Shown: positions 23,034 to 32,042, numbered from the stretch's first letter. The stretch is 64,000 nucleotides of DNA from Burkholderia sp. Ax-1724 (GCF_011752995.1 NZ_VWWL01000020.1:104109-168108), one strand, 5' to 3'. Notes: a model not told the origin generated them from the letters alone. Translations and numbers: made by a program.

Positions 23034-23506
23034 GGCGTGCTGCGCCGACGCTGGTACGGTGGCAGGTCGGGCGCGGCTTCGTCCGCCGCATCGCCGAGCA
23101 CGCCGGCTTGGCGTTGTTGCTCGGCGACGAGCCAGCGGTCCAGCGCGTCCGACACCATCGCGCTGAACGCCAAGCCTTGCTGCCGGCGCAACCGTTCGGC
23201 GTTCGTCGGACGACCACGACGTTTCGGCGGCGGCGGAGGAGGGGCAGAGCGGGAACGGGAAACGGCGGGGGCAGTGACGGCGGACGGCGCCGGTTTTGCG
23301 TCCGGCTCCACACCGTCCAGCCAGTCGGCGACCCTGGCGATGCTCCACACCCACGAACTACCGACCTTGCGACCGGGGATGGGGAACGTACCGCTCGCCA
23401 GTTGATTGCGTACCGACTGCGCGCCGGCTTTCCCGTTTTTTCCCAACGCGACGGCGACCTGATCCACGTTCAGTACAGCGGTACCGGGGAACAAGGCCGT
23501 CAACAC
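23030..23506 (-). CDS. Putative winged-helix DNA-binding protein, AlpA/excisionase-like
   Basis: 158 residues read from a GTG at 23506; no good ribosome site is visible, so the start may be a little downstream. Residues 12-60 (LNVDQVAVALGKNGKAGAQS, SVRNQLASGTFPIPGRKVGS, WSIARVADWLDG) fit the compact helix-turn-helix of AlpA, excisionase and pyocin-activator families, with a wing PGRKVGSSWVW. A Pro/Ser linker and a basic segment (PKRRGRPTNAERLRRQQG) follow. It is the last gene before the tRNA, beside short direct repeats, so a role in excision is plausible. Family call moderate. Confidence 0.6.
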   Translation of the reverse strand: MLTALFPGTAVLNVDQVAVALGKNGKAGAQSVRNQLASGTFPIPGRKVGSSWVWSIARVADWLDGVEPDAKPAPSAVTAPAVSRSRSAPPPPPPKRRGRPTNAERLRRQQGLAFSAMVSDALDRWLVAEQQRQAGVLGDAADEAAPDLPPYQRRRSTP

Positions 23507-23522
23507 GTCGAGCGAGGAAGAC

Positions 23523-23582
23523 TGGGAAAATCTTGGGAAAACCGGGAGCGTTATCGCGTTATTCTGCGTTATGTCCCGTTAT
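23523..23582. repeat. Helically phased short direct repeats next to the tRNA
   Basis: TGGGAAAA occurs at 23523 and 23534 (11-base period). CGTTAT occurs at 23549, 23557, 23567 and 23577 (periods 8, 10, 10). Both lie between the HTH gene and the tRNA 3' end. Short repeats one DNA turn apart beside an attachment site are the layout of integrase arm sites and excisionase sites. Confidence 0.6.
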
Positions 23583-23593
23583 GGAGGGTTTGG

Positions 23594-23624
23594 GCTGGAA
23601 GCCTTACTGGGTAAGGCTTCCAGC
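23594..23624. other. Perfect 14-bp hairpin beside the tRNA 3' end
   Basis: GCTGGAAGCCTTAC (23594-23607), TGG, GTAAGGCTTCCAGC (23611-23624). It begins nine bases from the tRNA 3' end. No T-run follows on either strand, so it is a poor terminator. It may help tRNA 3' processing or be part of the attachment site. Confidence 0.6.
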
Positions 23625-23633
23625 GGTATTACT

Positions 23634-23709
23634 TGGTGCCGGAAAGAGGAATCGAACCCCCGACCTTCGCATTACGAATGCGCTGCTCTACCGTCTGAGC
23701 TATTCCGGC
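23634..23709 (-). tRNA. tRNA-Thr (anticodon CGT)
   Basis: On the minus strand a complete 76-base cloverleaf begins GCCGGAATAGCTCAG and ends TTCCGGCACCA. The anticodon loop TTCGTAA gives anticodon CGT, reading ACG. The 7-bp acceptor stem GCCGGAA/TTCCGGC is intact and CCA is encoded. It resembles E. coli thrW, a known integration site. The element lies at its 3' side, and the gene remains whole because integration restores the 3' end. Confidence 0.97.
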
Positions 23710-23783
23710 ATCAGGAGAAAAGAGATTATAGGGATTACTTTGGTGCTTTGGCAAGCCCCTCGGCGCATTTTTTTATTTCGAGA

Positions 23784-24800
<1,017 letters not shown>

Positions 24801-24940
24801 TGCTGTACTCCGGGGAGGCTAGAGGAATATCGGGATTTTAACCGTTCGTTGTGTCGGCTCCATGCATTTGCTGTGCTGAGGCGTGCGACGCCGTGTGGTG
24901 CGGCGTGGCATCGTTTGCCGCACGTATGGCGCGGCAGCCT

Positions 24941-25393
24941 TCAGCCCTTGCGGCGCGCCTTGCCGGCGGCGTTGCCGCTGACGCTCGCCGCGAGCGCCGC
25001 GGCCCGCGCGTGGCCGGCCGGCACGCTCGGCATTTTCGGGCGCTCGGCGCGCGGCAGCGGTTCGATCTCGCGCGCGATCTGCTCGCCCGCGGCGGCGGTG
25101 GCGACGCGCAGGTCGTAGGCGATTTGCAGATTGAGCCAGAATGGCGCGCTGGCGCCGAAGTAGCGCTCGAGCCGCAGCGCAGTATCGGCGGAGATCGCGC
25201 GGCGGCCGCGCACGACGTCGTTGACGCGCGGCGCCGGCACTCGCAGCGCGAGCGCGAGCGCGTTGACGGACATGCCGAGCGGCTCGAGAAACTCGCTGCG
25301 TAGAATCTCGCCGGGATGGATCTCGGCAATGACCTCGCCCGTATCGACGTCCGAGAAATCGATGCTGTTGAGCGCGGAGCGTTTGATGACCAT
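24941..25393 (-). CDS. higA: HigA-family antitoxin
   Basis: 150 residues. The HTH core (HPGEILRSEFLEPLGMSVNA, RVNDVVRGRRAISADTALRL, RYFGASAPFWLNLQIAYDL) is diagnostic of the HigA/VapI family. GGGAGA precedes ATG 25393. The C-terminal 50 residues, rich in Pro, Ala and Arg (PAGHARAAALAASVSGNAAG), are longer than in typical 100-residue HigA proteins. It lies 16 bases after the toxin gene, in the toxin-first order of hig operons. It binds the toxin and represses the operon. Confidence 0.9.
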   Translation of the reverse strand: MVIKRSALNSIDFSDVDTGEVIAEIHPGEILRSEFLEPLGMSVNALALALRVPAPRVNDVVRGRRAISADTALRLERYFGASAPFWLNLQIAYDLRVATAAAGEQIAREIEPLPRAERPKMPSVPAGHARAAALAASVSGNAAGKARRKG

Positions 25394-25409
25394 GTCGGTC
25401 TCCCAATAG

Positions 25410-25691
25410 TCAGTGATAGTCGACGATCTCGACATTCAGCGCGTCTTCGCCCACGAAATGAAAGCAAATGCGCCATTGCGCATTGATGCGAATGCTCCAT
25501 TGCCCGCTGCGCAGGCCCTGCAAGGCTTCGAGCCGGTTGCCGGGCGGCGCGTGCAAATTCGCGATGGAGCTTGCGGCGTCGATCATCAGCAGCTTGCGAT
25601 AGGCGAGCGCCTGGATGTGATGCGGCAGCGAATGCACGAACTTGCCCTGGAAGATTCTCGCGGTGGCCTTGTCGGCGAATGTCAGTATCAT
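25410..25691 (-). CDS. higB: HigB/RelE-family toxin
   Basis: 93 residues, the usual size. GNRLEALQGLRSGQWSIRIN and QWRICFHF are family signatures of ribosome-dependent mRNA interferases. ATG 25691 lies inside a palindrome and has no obvious ribosome site, so the message may be near-leaderless. The upstream 60 bases are unusually AT-rich for this chromosome. The antitoxin follows in the same operon. Confidence 0.9.
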   Translation of the reverse strand: MILTFADKATARIFQGKFVHSLPHHIQALAYRKLLMIDAASSIANLHAPPGNRLEALQGLRSGQWSIRINAQWRICFHFVGEDALNVEIVDYH

Positions 25692-25714
25692 GGATGATAT
25701 AACGCGTCACGTTA
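25686..25714 (-). promoter_or_regulatory. Operator region of the higBA operon
   Basis: Two palindromes abut: TATCAT-GG-ATGATA (25686-25699), which covers the toxin start, and TAACG-CGTCA-CGTTA (25700-25714). The region runs into an AT-rich promoter segment up to 25735. HigA operators are inverted repeats over their own promoter, so this is the likely site of autoregulation. Confidence 0.7.
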
Positions 25715-25808
25715 AATGTAAATAATTAAACCGAGGCGTATACTTTCTCCTTGCGAACGAGGCATGAACAGTCGGCCAGATGGCTAATGTCGCCACCGCC
25801 AGACGAAA

Positions 25809-25835
25809 AAAAGCCGGCAACGCGTGCCGGCTTTT
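25809..25835 (-). terminator. Terminator of pepN
   Basis: AAAAGCCGGCA (25809-25819) and TGCCGGCTTTT (25825-25835) form an 11-bp stem; on the minus strand a run of seven T follows. It lies 28 bases after the pepN stop. Confidence 0.9.
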
Positions 25836-25862
25836 CGGTGCGGTGTGAAACTCAGCGAGGCA

Positions 25863-28568
25863 TTACGCCAGCGCCTTCTCGACGATCTCGCGCACGTCGC
25901 GCGATTTCACCTGCGCGGCCACTTTTTCGAGCGCCGCGCGCATGCTGTCGCGCAGCGCCGGCGTGAAGCGGCGCCACAGTTCGAGCGAGCGCGCGAGGCG
26001 TGCGGCCACCTGCGGATTGAGCGCGTCGAGCGCGATTACCTGGTCGGCCCAGAACGCGTAGCCCGAGCCGTCTTCGGCGTGGAACTGCGCGGGGTTCGCC
26101 GCGCAGAAGCTGAAGATCAGCGCGCGCGCGCGGTTCGGGTTCTTCAGCGTGAAGGCCGGGTGCGTCATCAGCCTGCGCACCGTGTCGATGACCGGATGCT
26201 GCGCGCTGCCGCGCTGCGTCGCCTGCAACGCGAACCACTTGTCGATGACGAGCGGCTCCTTCTCGAAGCGCCGGTAGAAGTCGTCGAGCGCGTGCTGCGC
26301 CTCGGCGCTGCCGCCTTGCGGCGCGCCCGCGTTGAGCAGCGCGGAGAGCGCGGCTGCGCGATCGGTCATGTTGTTCGCGGTGTCGTATTGCGCGGACGCG
26401 AGGCGCACGGCTTGCGCCGGATCGTCGAGTTCCGCGAGATACGAGAGCGCGAGATTCTTCAACGCGCGATGCCCGGCCGCCTCGGGCGTCGCTTCATACG
26501 CGCCCGGCGTGCGATGCTGCTCGTACACCTTCAGCCAGTCGTCGCGCAGCGCGTTGGCAAGACGCTTGCGCACGAACTGCCGCGCCGCATGAACCGCGGC
26601 CGGGTTCGACTCGGCCATCTGCTCGGCCAGATACGCTTCGGACGGCAGCATCAGCGCGAGTTCGCGGAACGCCGGCGACAGCGTCTCGTCGGTCAGCACG
26701 CGCGCGAACGCGGCAACCACCGAGTCGTCGAGTTGCAGCGCCGCGCCCGTGGCCGCGCGTGCGGCGAGCGCGAGCAACTCGCGCGTGGCGAGCCGCTGGC
26801 CGGCTTCCCAGCGGTTGAACGGATCGCTGTCGTGCGCGAGCAGGAACGCGAGCTGTTCGGCCGTGTAGTCGTATTCGACGATGACCGGCGCCGAGAAATT
26901 GCGCAGCAGCGACGGCAGCGGTTCCTGCGCGACGTCGACGAACGTGAAGGTCTGCTCGGTCTGCGTGAATTCGAGTACGCGCGTGGTCGATGCCGCCGCC
27001 TGCGCCTCGCCGTCGAGCCGCAGCGGCAGATCATGGCCGTCCGCGCCGATCAGGCCGAGCGCGAACGGAATCAGCAGCGGTCCCTTCTGCGTTTCGCGCG
27101 CGGCCGGCGCGGCGTCGCCGTAACCTTGCCTGAGCGTCACGGCGTAGCGCTGCTGCGCGGCGTCGTAGCGGGTGCGCGCCGACACGCGCGGCGTGCCGGC
27201 CTGGCTATACCAGCGCTCGAACTGCGCGAGGTCGCGGCCGTTCGCGTCGGCGAGCGCGTGGCGGAAGTCGTCGCAGGTCACGGCCTGGCCGTCGTGGCGC
27301 GCGAAGTACAGGTCCATGCCCTTGCGGAAACCGTCGCGGCCGAACAGCGTCTGATACATCCGCACGACTTCCGAGCCTTTCTCGTAGACGGTCATCGTGT
27401 AGAAGTTGTTGATCTCGACGTAGCTCTCCGGGCGCACCGGATGCGCCATCGGGCCCGCGTCCTCGGCGAACTGCATCTGGCGCAGCACGCGCACGTCCTC
27501 GATGCGCTTGGTCGCGCGCGCGGCTTCGTCGCTGCTGCCCGTCTGGCCGCCCGCCATGTCGGCCGAGAACTCCTGGTCGCGGAACACGGTGAGCCCTTCC
27601 TTCAGGCTCAGCTGGAACCAGTCGCGGCAGGTCACGCGGTTGCCGGTCCAGTTGTGGAAGTATTCGTGGCCGACCACCGCCTCGATGTTCGCGAAGTCGG
27701 TGTCGGTGGCGGTTTCGGGGTTCGCGAGCACGTACTTCGTGTTGAAGATGTTGAGCCCCTTGTTCTCCATCGCGCCCATGTTGAAGTCGCTGACCGCGAC
27801 GATCATGAAGCGGTCCAGATCGAGTTCGAGCCCGAAGCGCGCCTCGTCCCATTGGATCGAGTGGATCAGCGAGTCCATCGCGTGACGGGTCTTGTCGAGA
27901 TCGTGCGGCTCGACCCACACCTGCAGCAGCTTTTCCTTGCCCGAGCCGGTCTTGACGCGTTCTTCGAGCGCGACGAGCTTGCCCGCGACGAGCGCGAACA
28001 GGTAGCTCGGCTTTTTGAACGGGTCTTCCCAGCGCGCGAAATGGCGGCCGTCGGGCAACTCGCCTGCTTCGAGCAGATTGCCGTTCGACAGCAGCACCGG
28101 ATAGTCGGCCTTGCTCGCGCGCAGTGTGACCGTGAAGCTCGCCATCACGTCGGGGCGATCGAGGAAGTAGGTGATGCGGCGAAAGCCCTCGGCCTCGCAC
28201 TGCGTGAAGAAGTTGCCGCTCGAGACGTACAGGCCCGACAGCGTGGTGTTGTCCGCGGGATTGCAGATACTGGTCAGCGTCAGCTCGAAGCTGTCCGGCA
28301 CGTCGTCGAGCACGAGGCCATGCTCGTGCGGATGCGCATGGGAAAACGGCTGGCCGTCGAGTTCGGCGCCGACGAATTCGAGCTGCTCGCCCATCAGTTC
28401 GAGATGCGCGGCGCGCGCTGCGTCCGGGTTGCGGCGCACGCGCATCGTATTCCTCACGACCGTGCGTTCGGGGACCAGATCGAATTCGAGCGCGACGGTG
28501 TCGATCAGGAAGGCGGGCGGCGCGTAATCGGCGCGGCGGATCACATTGGGCGTTGCGGTATCGGCCAT
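25863..28568 (-). CDS. pepN: Aminopeptidase N (M1 family)
   Basis: 901 residues. Substrate-binding GAMEN (SDFNMGAMENKGLNIFN) and the zinc site HEYFHNWTGNRVTCRDW with the third ligand in LKEGLTVFRD are clear. Length and the family's C-terminal helical domain match E. coli PepN (870). It removes N-terminal residues from peptides in the cytoplasm. The start MADTATP at 28568 is preferred; an upstream in-frame extension is Pro/Ser-rich and lacks family similarity. Confidence 0.97.
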   Translation of the reverse strand: MADTATPNVIRRADYAPPAFLIDTVALEFDLVPERTVVRNTMRVRRNPDAARAAHLELMGEQLEFVGAELDGQPFSHAHPHEHGLVLDDVPDSFELTLTSICNPADNTTLSGLYVSSGNFFTQCEAEGFRRITYFLDRPDVMASFTVTLRASKADYPVLLSNGNLLEAGELPDGRHFARWEDPFKKPSYLFALVAGKLVALEERVKTGSGKEKLLQVWVEPHDLDKTRHAMDSLIHSIQWDEARFGLELDLDRFMIVAVSDFNMGAMENKGLNIFNTKYVLANPETATDTDFANIEAVVGHEYFHNWTGNRVTCRDWFQLSLKEGLTVFRDQEFSADMAGGQTGSSDEAARATKRIEDVRVLRQMQFAEDAGPMAHPVRPESYVEINNFYTMTVYEKGSEVVRMYQTLFGRDGFRKGMDLYFARHDGQAVTCDDFRHALADANGRDLAQFERWYSQAGTPRVSARTRYDAAQQRYAVTLRQGYGDAAPAARETQKGPLLIPFALGLIGADGHDLPLRLDGEAQAAASTTRVLEFTQTEQTFTFVDVAQEPLPSLLRNFSAPVIVEYDYTAEQLAFLLAHDSDPFNRWEAGQRLATRELLALAARAATGAALQLDDSVVAAFARVLTDETLSPAFRELALMLPSEAYLAEQMAESNPAAVHAARQFVRKRLANALRDDWLKVYEQHRTPGAYEATPEAAGHRALKNLALSYLAELDDPAQAVRLASAQYDTANNMTDRAAALSALLNAGAPQGGSAEAQHALDDFYRRFEKEPLVIDKWFALQATQRGSAQHPVIDTVRRLMTHPAFTLKNPNRARALIFSFCAANPAQFHAEDGSGYAFWADQVIALDALNPQVAARLARSLELWRRFTPALRDSMRAALEKVAAQVKSRDVREIVEKALA

Positions 28569-29013
28569 GGCGTTCTGTGGTGGTGGACTCGAGCGGTCAG
28601 GCGCGCGCAGGGCGCGCGAGCCGGGCTTGGTCGAGCCATTGTACAAAGCCTCGGGCGATTGTGCGGAACGATGCGGGGGCGAGCTTCGAAGCCTGGCGGT
28701 ACGACCTGACTGTGCGGCCTGGCCGGGCGTCGATAGCGGGCCGCCGGCTTCGTTGCGCCTTGGCCGGGAAGAACCTTTTGCCGGCCGGCGAGGTCAGCGT
28801 ATTATCGGGCGCTGCGCGCGGCGGCAGTCCGTGCGGTCAGTGTGGTCCGTGAACGCGTGGCGGCGGGTTCCGCGCCTCGGGCCGGCATCGATCCGCTTTG
28901 GCGGATCAGGTCGCGCGAAGAGGTCACGCGAAGAAGCGCGCCACCGGCACGGAATAATCGCGCTCGATCCACGGTTTTAATTGCAGCACTTCAGACGCAT
29001 CACGAGGTAGACC
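28569..29013. other. Non-coding region between pepN and the lipoprotein gene
   Basis: This 445-base divergent spacer must hold promoters for both genes. I see no convincing -35/-10 pair, hairpin or repeat apart from a short direct repeat, GGTCACGCGAAGA and GGTCGCGCGAAGA (28908-28933). No gene is evident. Confidence 0.5.
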
Positions 29014-29718
29014 ATGAACACCGATCGATGGACGCGCCGCATCATGCTGCTGTTCGCGGCACTGACGTTGCTGCTCGCCGGCTGCACGACCTATGTGACG
29101 ACCCAGGTCACGGCGTTCTCCGCGTGGAGCGGCAGCGACGCGACCCGCACCTATGCGTTCACGCGACACGAGGATCAGCAGAACAATCTGGAGCTGACCG
29201 CGTACGAGCGGATCGTCGCGAACGAACTGGCCGCGCAGTCGTTCCGCGAGGTTCCTCGCAACGAGGCGCGCTATCTGGTCGAACTCGCCTACGGCATTCG
29301 CTCGGACATCGTGACCGTCGCGGAACCGGTCTATTACAACCCGTGGCCCGGTCCGTACTGGGGCCGGCCGTTCGATCCCTGGGGGCCGTGGGGACCGTTC
29401 CCGACCGCTTACGTGAATCAGAGCTACCCGGTTTTCACGCATCTGCTCGGCATCCGGATGACCGAGCGCGCGAGCGGCAAGGAGGTCTACAACGTGAGCG
29501 CGCGTAATTTCGGCGGCGAGTCGTCGCTGGTCAGGGCGATGCCGTATCTCGCGCGCAGCGCGCTCGCCGATTTTCCGCTCGGCAACGGCGCCGTGCATAC
29601 GGTGAAGATTCCGGTCGGCAACGGCGGCATGGCGGTGACAGAGGTGTCGATGCCGGCTGCGGCGCCGGCGGCGGCGTCGGGCACCTCGGGCTCATCGGCC
29701 ACCAAGCCAGGGCAGTAA
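29014..29718 (+). CDS. DUF4136-like outer-envelope lipoprotein
   Basis: 234 residues. The signal sequence ends in LLLAGC (Cys24), a lipobox. The body (SAWSGSDATRTYAFTR, LELTAYERIVANELAAQSFR then EVPRNEARYLVELAYGI) fits the DUF4136 pattern. An aromatic Pro/Gly/Trp loop (PWPGPYWGRPFDPWGPWGP) and a Ser/Ala/Thr-rich tail follow. Function of the family is unknown. A terminator follows at 29772. Confidence 0.8.
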   Translation: MNTDRWTRRIMLLFAALTLLLAGCTTYVTTQVTAFSAWSGSDATRTYAFTRHEDQQNNLELTAYERIVANELAAQSFREVPRNEARYLVELAYGIRSDIVTVAEPVYYNPWPGPYWGRPFDPWGPWGPFPTAYVNQSYPVFTHLLGIRMTERASGKEVYNVSARNFGGESSLVRAMPYLARSALADFPLGNGAVHTVKIPVGNGGMAVTEVSMPAAAPAAASGTSGSSATKPGQ

Positions 29719-29771
29719 GCCGCGCTCGCGCGGTACGCCGGCACCCGGCGCACCATGCAAAACCACGCAAA

Positions 29772-29804
29772 AACGGCCCGGCAGGCGTGATCCGCCGGGC
29801 CGTT
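29772..29804. terminator. Bidirectional terminator
   Basis: AACGGCCCGGC (29772-29782) and GCCGGGCCGTT (29794-29804) form an 11-bp stem with an 11-base loop, preceded by AAAA and followed by CGCTTTG. It separates the convergent lipoprotein and exporter genes. Confidence 0.85.
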
Positions 29805-29815
29805 CGCTTTGCCGC

Positions 29816-30388
29816 CTAAACCCCCACCCCGAGCAGCGCCATCGCCCCGAGCACGACGAACATCACCGCCGCGATGCCGTGCACGAGCTTCGTCGGCAGA
29901 CGATGCGCGAAGCGGTCGCCGAGCAGAATCGCCGGCACGTTGGCGATCATCATGCCGAGCGTCGTGCCGGCCACCACGCTGAAGAAATCGTGAAAGCGCG
30001 CGGCGAGGGCGACCGTCGCGATCTGCGTCTTGTCGCCCATTTCCGCGATGAAGAACGTGACCACCGTCGCGCCGAACACGCCGAAGTGCGTGCGGTTGGT
30101 GTTGGCTTCCTCGTCGTCGAGCTTGTCGGGCACGAGAATCCACAAGCCCATGCCGATGAACGAGGCGGCGAGCGCCCAGCGCATGATGGCCGGCGTCAGC
30201 ATCGAGCCGAGCCACGCGCCGAGCGCGCCGGCGCCCGCGTGATTGATCAGCGTCGCGACGAGCACGCCGAGAATGATCGGCACGGGTTTGCGGTAGCGGG
30301 CGGCGAGCACGAGCGAGAGCAGTTGCGTCTTGTCGCCGATTTCGGCGAGCGCGACCGCACCGGTCGAAATAAGGAAGGCTTGATTCAC
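29816..30388 (-). CDS. Manganese exporter of the GDT1/TMEM165 (UPF0016) family
   Basis: 190 residues with six hydrophobic segments and the two family signatures: AEIGDKTQLLSLVLAARYRKP near residue 15 and AEMGDKTQIATVALAARFHD near 114. In bacteria these E-x-G-D-K-T proteins export Mn2+ across the inner membrane. The link to manganese is strengthened by the yybP-ykoY-like leader upstream. The two halves are inverted repeats of each other, as usual. Start at 30388 has GGGAT upstream. Confidence 0.9.
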   Translation of the reverse strand: MNQAFLISTGAVALAEIGDKTQLLSLVLAARYRKPVPIILGVLVATLINHAGAGALGAWLGSMLTPAIMRWALAASFIGMGLWILVPDKLDDEEANTNRTHFGVFGATVVTFFIAEMGDKTQIATVALAARFHDFFSVVAGTTLGMMIANVPAILLGDRFAHRLPTKLVHGIAAVMFVVLGAMALLGVGV

Positions 30389-30464
30389 TTTGAAGGGATT
30401 CCTCGGGCCGAATCATGAACGAGCGACGACCCACGACACGCCGGGCCCTGTTGCGGCGCGTGTG

Positions 30465-30605
30465 GATCATCGGTCTCGCCAGGCCAGAGGCTGCGGCTGC
30501 CATGGCCGTGACGGCCAAGTCTGTTGACAGGCGCCCTCGCGAACCGCACGTGCGACGCACCGGTGAAACGCGGTGCGGACGTGCTGCGAGGCGGCTACTC
30601 CCCAA
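30465..30605 (-). ncRNA. Candidate yybP-ykoY manganese riboswitch
   Basis: On the minus strand the leader begins GGGGAGTAGCCGCC, the conserved opening of yybP-ykoY riboswitches. It continues with a variable hairpin arm (GCCTCGC...GCGAGGGC), then TGTCAACAGACTTGGCCGTC, CATGGCAGCC and GGCGAGACCGATG, which fit the conserved three-way junction. It sits between the promoter at 30616 and a manganese exporter gene, exactly where this class is found. Mn2+ binding would raise exporter expression. Exact ends are approximate. Confidence 0.8.
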
Positions 30606-30615
30606 TGAGGGCCGG

Positions 30616-30645
30616 AGTATAACAGAGCCGGCGGTGCGTTTACCG
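30616..30645 (-). promoter_or_regulatory. Promoter of the manganese exporter
   Basis: On the minus strand TATACT (30621-30616) is a good -10; 17 bases upstream is a weak -35, GGTAAA. Transcription would start near 30609, a few bases before the riboswitch. The 11-bp repeats begin next to the -35. Confidence 0.65.
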
Positions 30646-30647
30646 CG

Positions 30648-30724
30648 GATATCGGGCCGATACCGGACTGATACCGGTCTGATATTGCACGGATATTGCA
30701 CGGATGTTGCGCGGATGCCGCGCC
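30648..30724. repeat. Seven tandem 11-bp units beginning GAT
   Basis: Units start at 30648, 30659, 30670, 30681, 30692, 30703 and 30714 without gaps: GATATCGGGCC, GATACCGGACT, GATACCGGTCT, GATATTGCACG twice, GATGTTGCGCG, GATGCCGCGCC. The 11-base period is about one DNA turn, so the same face repeats. The array ends next to the -35 of the exporter promoter. Confidence 0.85.
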
Positions 30725-31199
30725 GCGCATACGGCGCCGGCTGTGGCGGTTTGCAACAATTGCCAGGAAAGGCCGCAAACGATTTTCGGAAAGCAGGGCG
30801 CCGCTCCCGTCTCGCCCGCCACCCCGAAAATTGCCGCCGGCCCCGCGCGCAAGCCTTCCCGGCGGGCCCGCCGCAGCGTTTCGGCCATTTTTGTCAATTC
30901 GTCTGACAGTTTGTTGTTTTAAGGCTCGGATACAGATGGATACGTCTTTCCTGGCTGATTTAATCCAGAATATTCAGTATGATTCCGGCGACAAAAGGAG
31001 CCTGAGCCAATCTCGCAGACCCATTGACAAAGGCGCCTAAATAATCGGGGCCAATTGCCGATAATTCGCTGAATTCCCCCTAAGAAGATTGGTCGATCCC
31101 GGCTGAAAACATCCCGATCCGCGCGGCGCCACACGCTGTGACGGCTGTATATTCCGTCAGGCGCTTGAGCCTTTTCCCGTTTCTACGCGCGAACACCGT
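30725..31199. other. Non-coding region before the aryl polyene cluster
   Basis: No gene fits here. The right half (30890-31090) is much more AT-rich than its surroundings. It contains TTGACA (31014) and TGTATATTCC (31147) but no properly spaced pair that I can defend. The cluster promoter is most likely in this stretch. The left half is GC-rich without structure. Confidence 0.5.
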
Positions 31200-32042
31200 A
31201 TGCCCGATCTGCACTGGACCATTCCGGTCGGTCGCTGGTCTAGCTGGCCGGCTACCGCATCTGCCGCACCCGATATCGGCTTTATCGAGCCGATCGTGCG
31301 GCGGCGTCTCAGCACGCTGTCCAAAGCCGCGCTCAAGGTTGCGCACGATTGTGTCGCGCGCGAGCCGGTGCGCGTGGTTTTCGCGTCGCGGCACGGGGAA
31401 TTGCGGCGCACCACCGACATCCTGCGCAGCATCAGCGCCGGCGAACCGGTTTCGCCGACCGCGTTCAGCCTGTCGGTGCTCAATGCGATGACCGGCGTCT
31501 TCGGCATTGCGCGCGGCGACCGCTCGGCCGCGAGCGCGGTGTCGGCCGGCGCGCAAACGCTAGGCTATGCGCTGCTCGAAGCGTATGCCCAATACGCGAC
31601 GCAACCCGACTCGCCGGTGCTGCTCGTCTACGCCGACGAACCGGCCGATCGCGCTTACGGCACGATCGAAGACGAAGTACAAGGCGGCGCGCTCGCGCTG
31701 CTGCTCGACGACACGGCGGCGGCCGGGCACATCGTATGCTCGCTGTCCCGCGCGGCCGGCTCGCGGTCCGCGCCGGTTGACGGCGCCGCGGCCAACGTAA
31801 CTGCGGCCACCGCTAATCTGGCCAGTAACCTGGGCGCCAACCCGGGCAACGCTGCCGCCGAAGCCGCTGCCGCCGCTAACAACCCGCCTGCCAACCCGAA
31901 CACCCTCGCCGCCGACACCGTCGCAACCCGCTTCCCCACCCAGAGCCAGGCGCTGCTGCACTGTCTCGAAACCGGGCAGCCCGCGCGCTGGGAGCGGGCC
32001 GGCGCCCTCTGGCACTGGAGATGGCATGACCGCGCGGCTTGA
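31200..32042 (+). CDS. Ketosynthase chain-length factor of the aryl polyene cluster (ApeC-like)
   Basis: 280 residues. It holds only the N-terminal ketosynthase-like half (LSTLSKAALKVAHDCV, RVVFASRHGELRRTTDIL, SPTAFSLSVLNAMTGVFGIA), and the usual nucleophile position is Ser (PTAFSLSV), so it should not condense by itself. Such short proteins pair with the ketosynthase and set chain length in aryl polyene synthesis. Residues 200-240 are an Ala/Asn/Pro-rich insertion unusual for the family. First gene of the operon; overlaps the next by 17 bases. Confidence 0.85.
   Translation: MPDLHWTIPVGRWSSWPATASAAPDIGFIEPIVRRRLSTLSKAALKVAHDCVAREPVRVVFASRHGELRRTTDILRSISAGEPVSPTAFSLSVLNAMTGVFGIARGDRSAASAVSAGAQTLGYALLEAYAQYATQPDSPVLLVYADEPADRAYGTIEDEVQGGALALLLDDTAAAGHIVCSLSRAAGSRSAPVDGAAANVTAATANLASNLGANPGNAAAEAAAAANNPPANPNTLAADTVATRFPTQSQALLHCLETGQPARWERAGALWHWRWHDRAA

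Larger units (their letters stand above)
1..23633. mobile_element. Right part of an integrated conjugative element ending at tRNA-Thr
   Basis: This stretch carries a DotA/TraY channel protein, a coupling protein, a TrwC/TraI relaxase and many small unknown genes in short operons, unlike the housekeeping genes right of the tRNA. It stops at the 3' end of a tRNA-Thr(CGT) gene, the classic integration site for tyrosine recombinases. The left end, the integrase and the matching direct repeat are not in the window, so integration is inferred from context. An alternative is a plasmid co-integrate. No insertion sequence or transposase was seen inside. Confidence 0.8.

Noticed and set aside
17565..23354. 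Very long minus-strand open frames (1172 and 735 codons) opposite the relaxase
   Set aside because: They are antisense shadows of a gene with relaxase and helicase motifs; no motifs or ribosome sites of their own.
23594..23624. Rho-independent terminator for tRNA-Thr
   Set aside because: The 14-bp stem is perfect but no T-run follows in either direction.
1..23633. Prophage
   Set aside because: No capsid, terminase, portal, tail or lysis genes; the gene set is conjugative.
25824..28709. 961-codon plus-strand frame opposite pepN
   Set aside because: Arg-rich antisense of aminopeptidase N, which carries GAMEN and HEYFH motifs.
31014..31030. TTGACA as -35 of the aryl polyene operon
   Set aside because: An AT-rich stretch follows too closely (8-10 bases) and no -10 lies at 16-18 bases.
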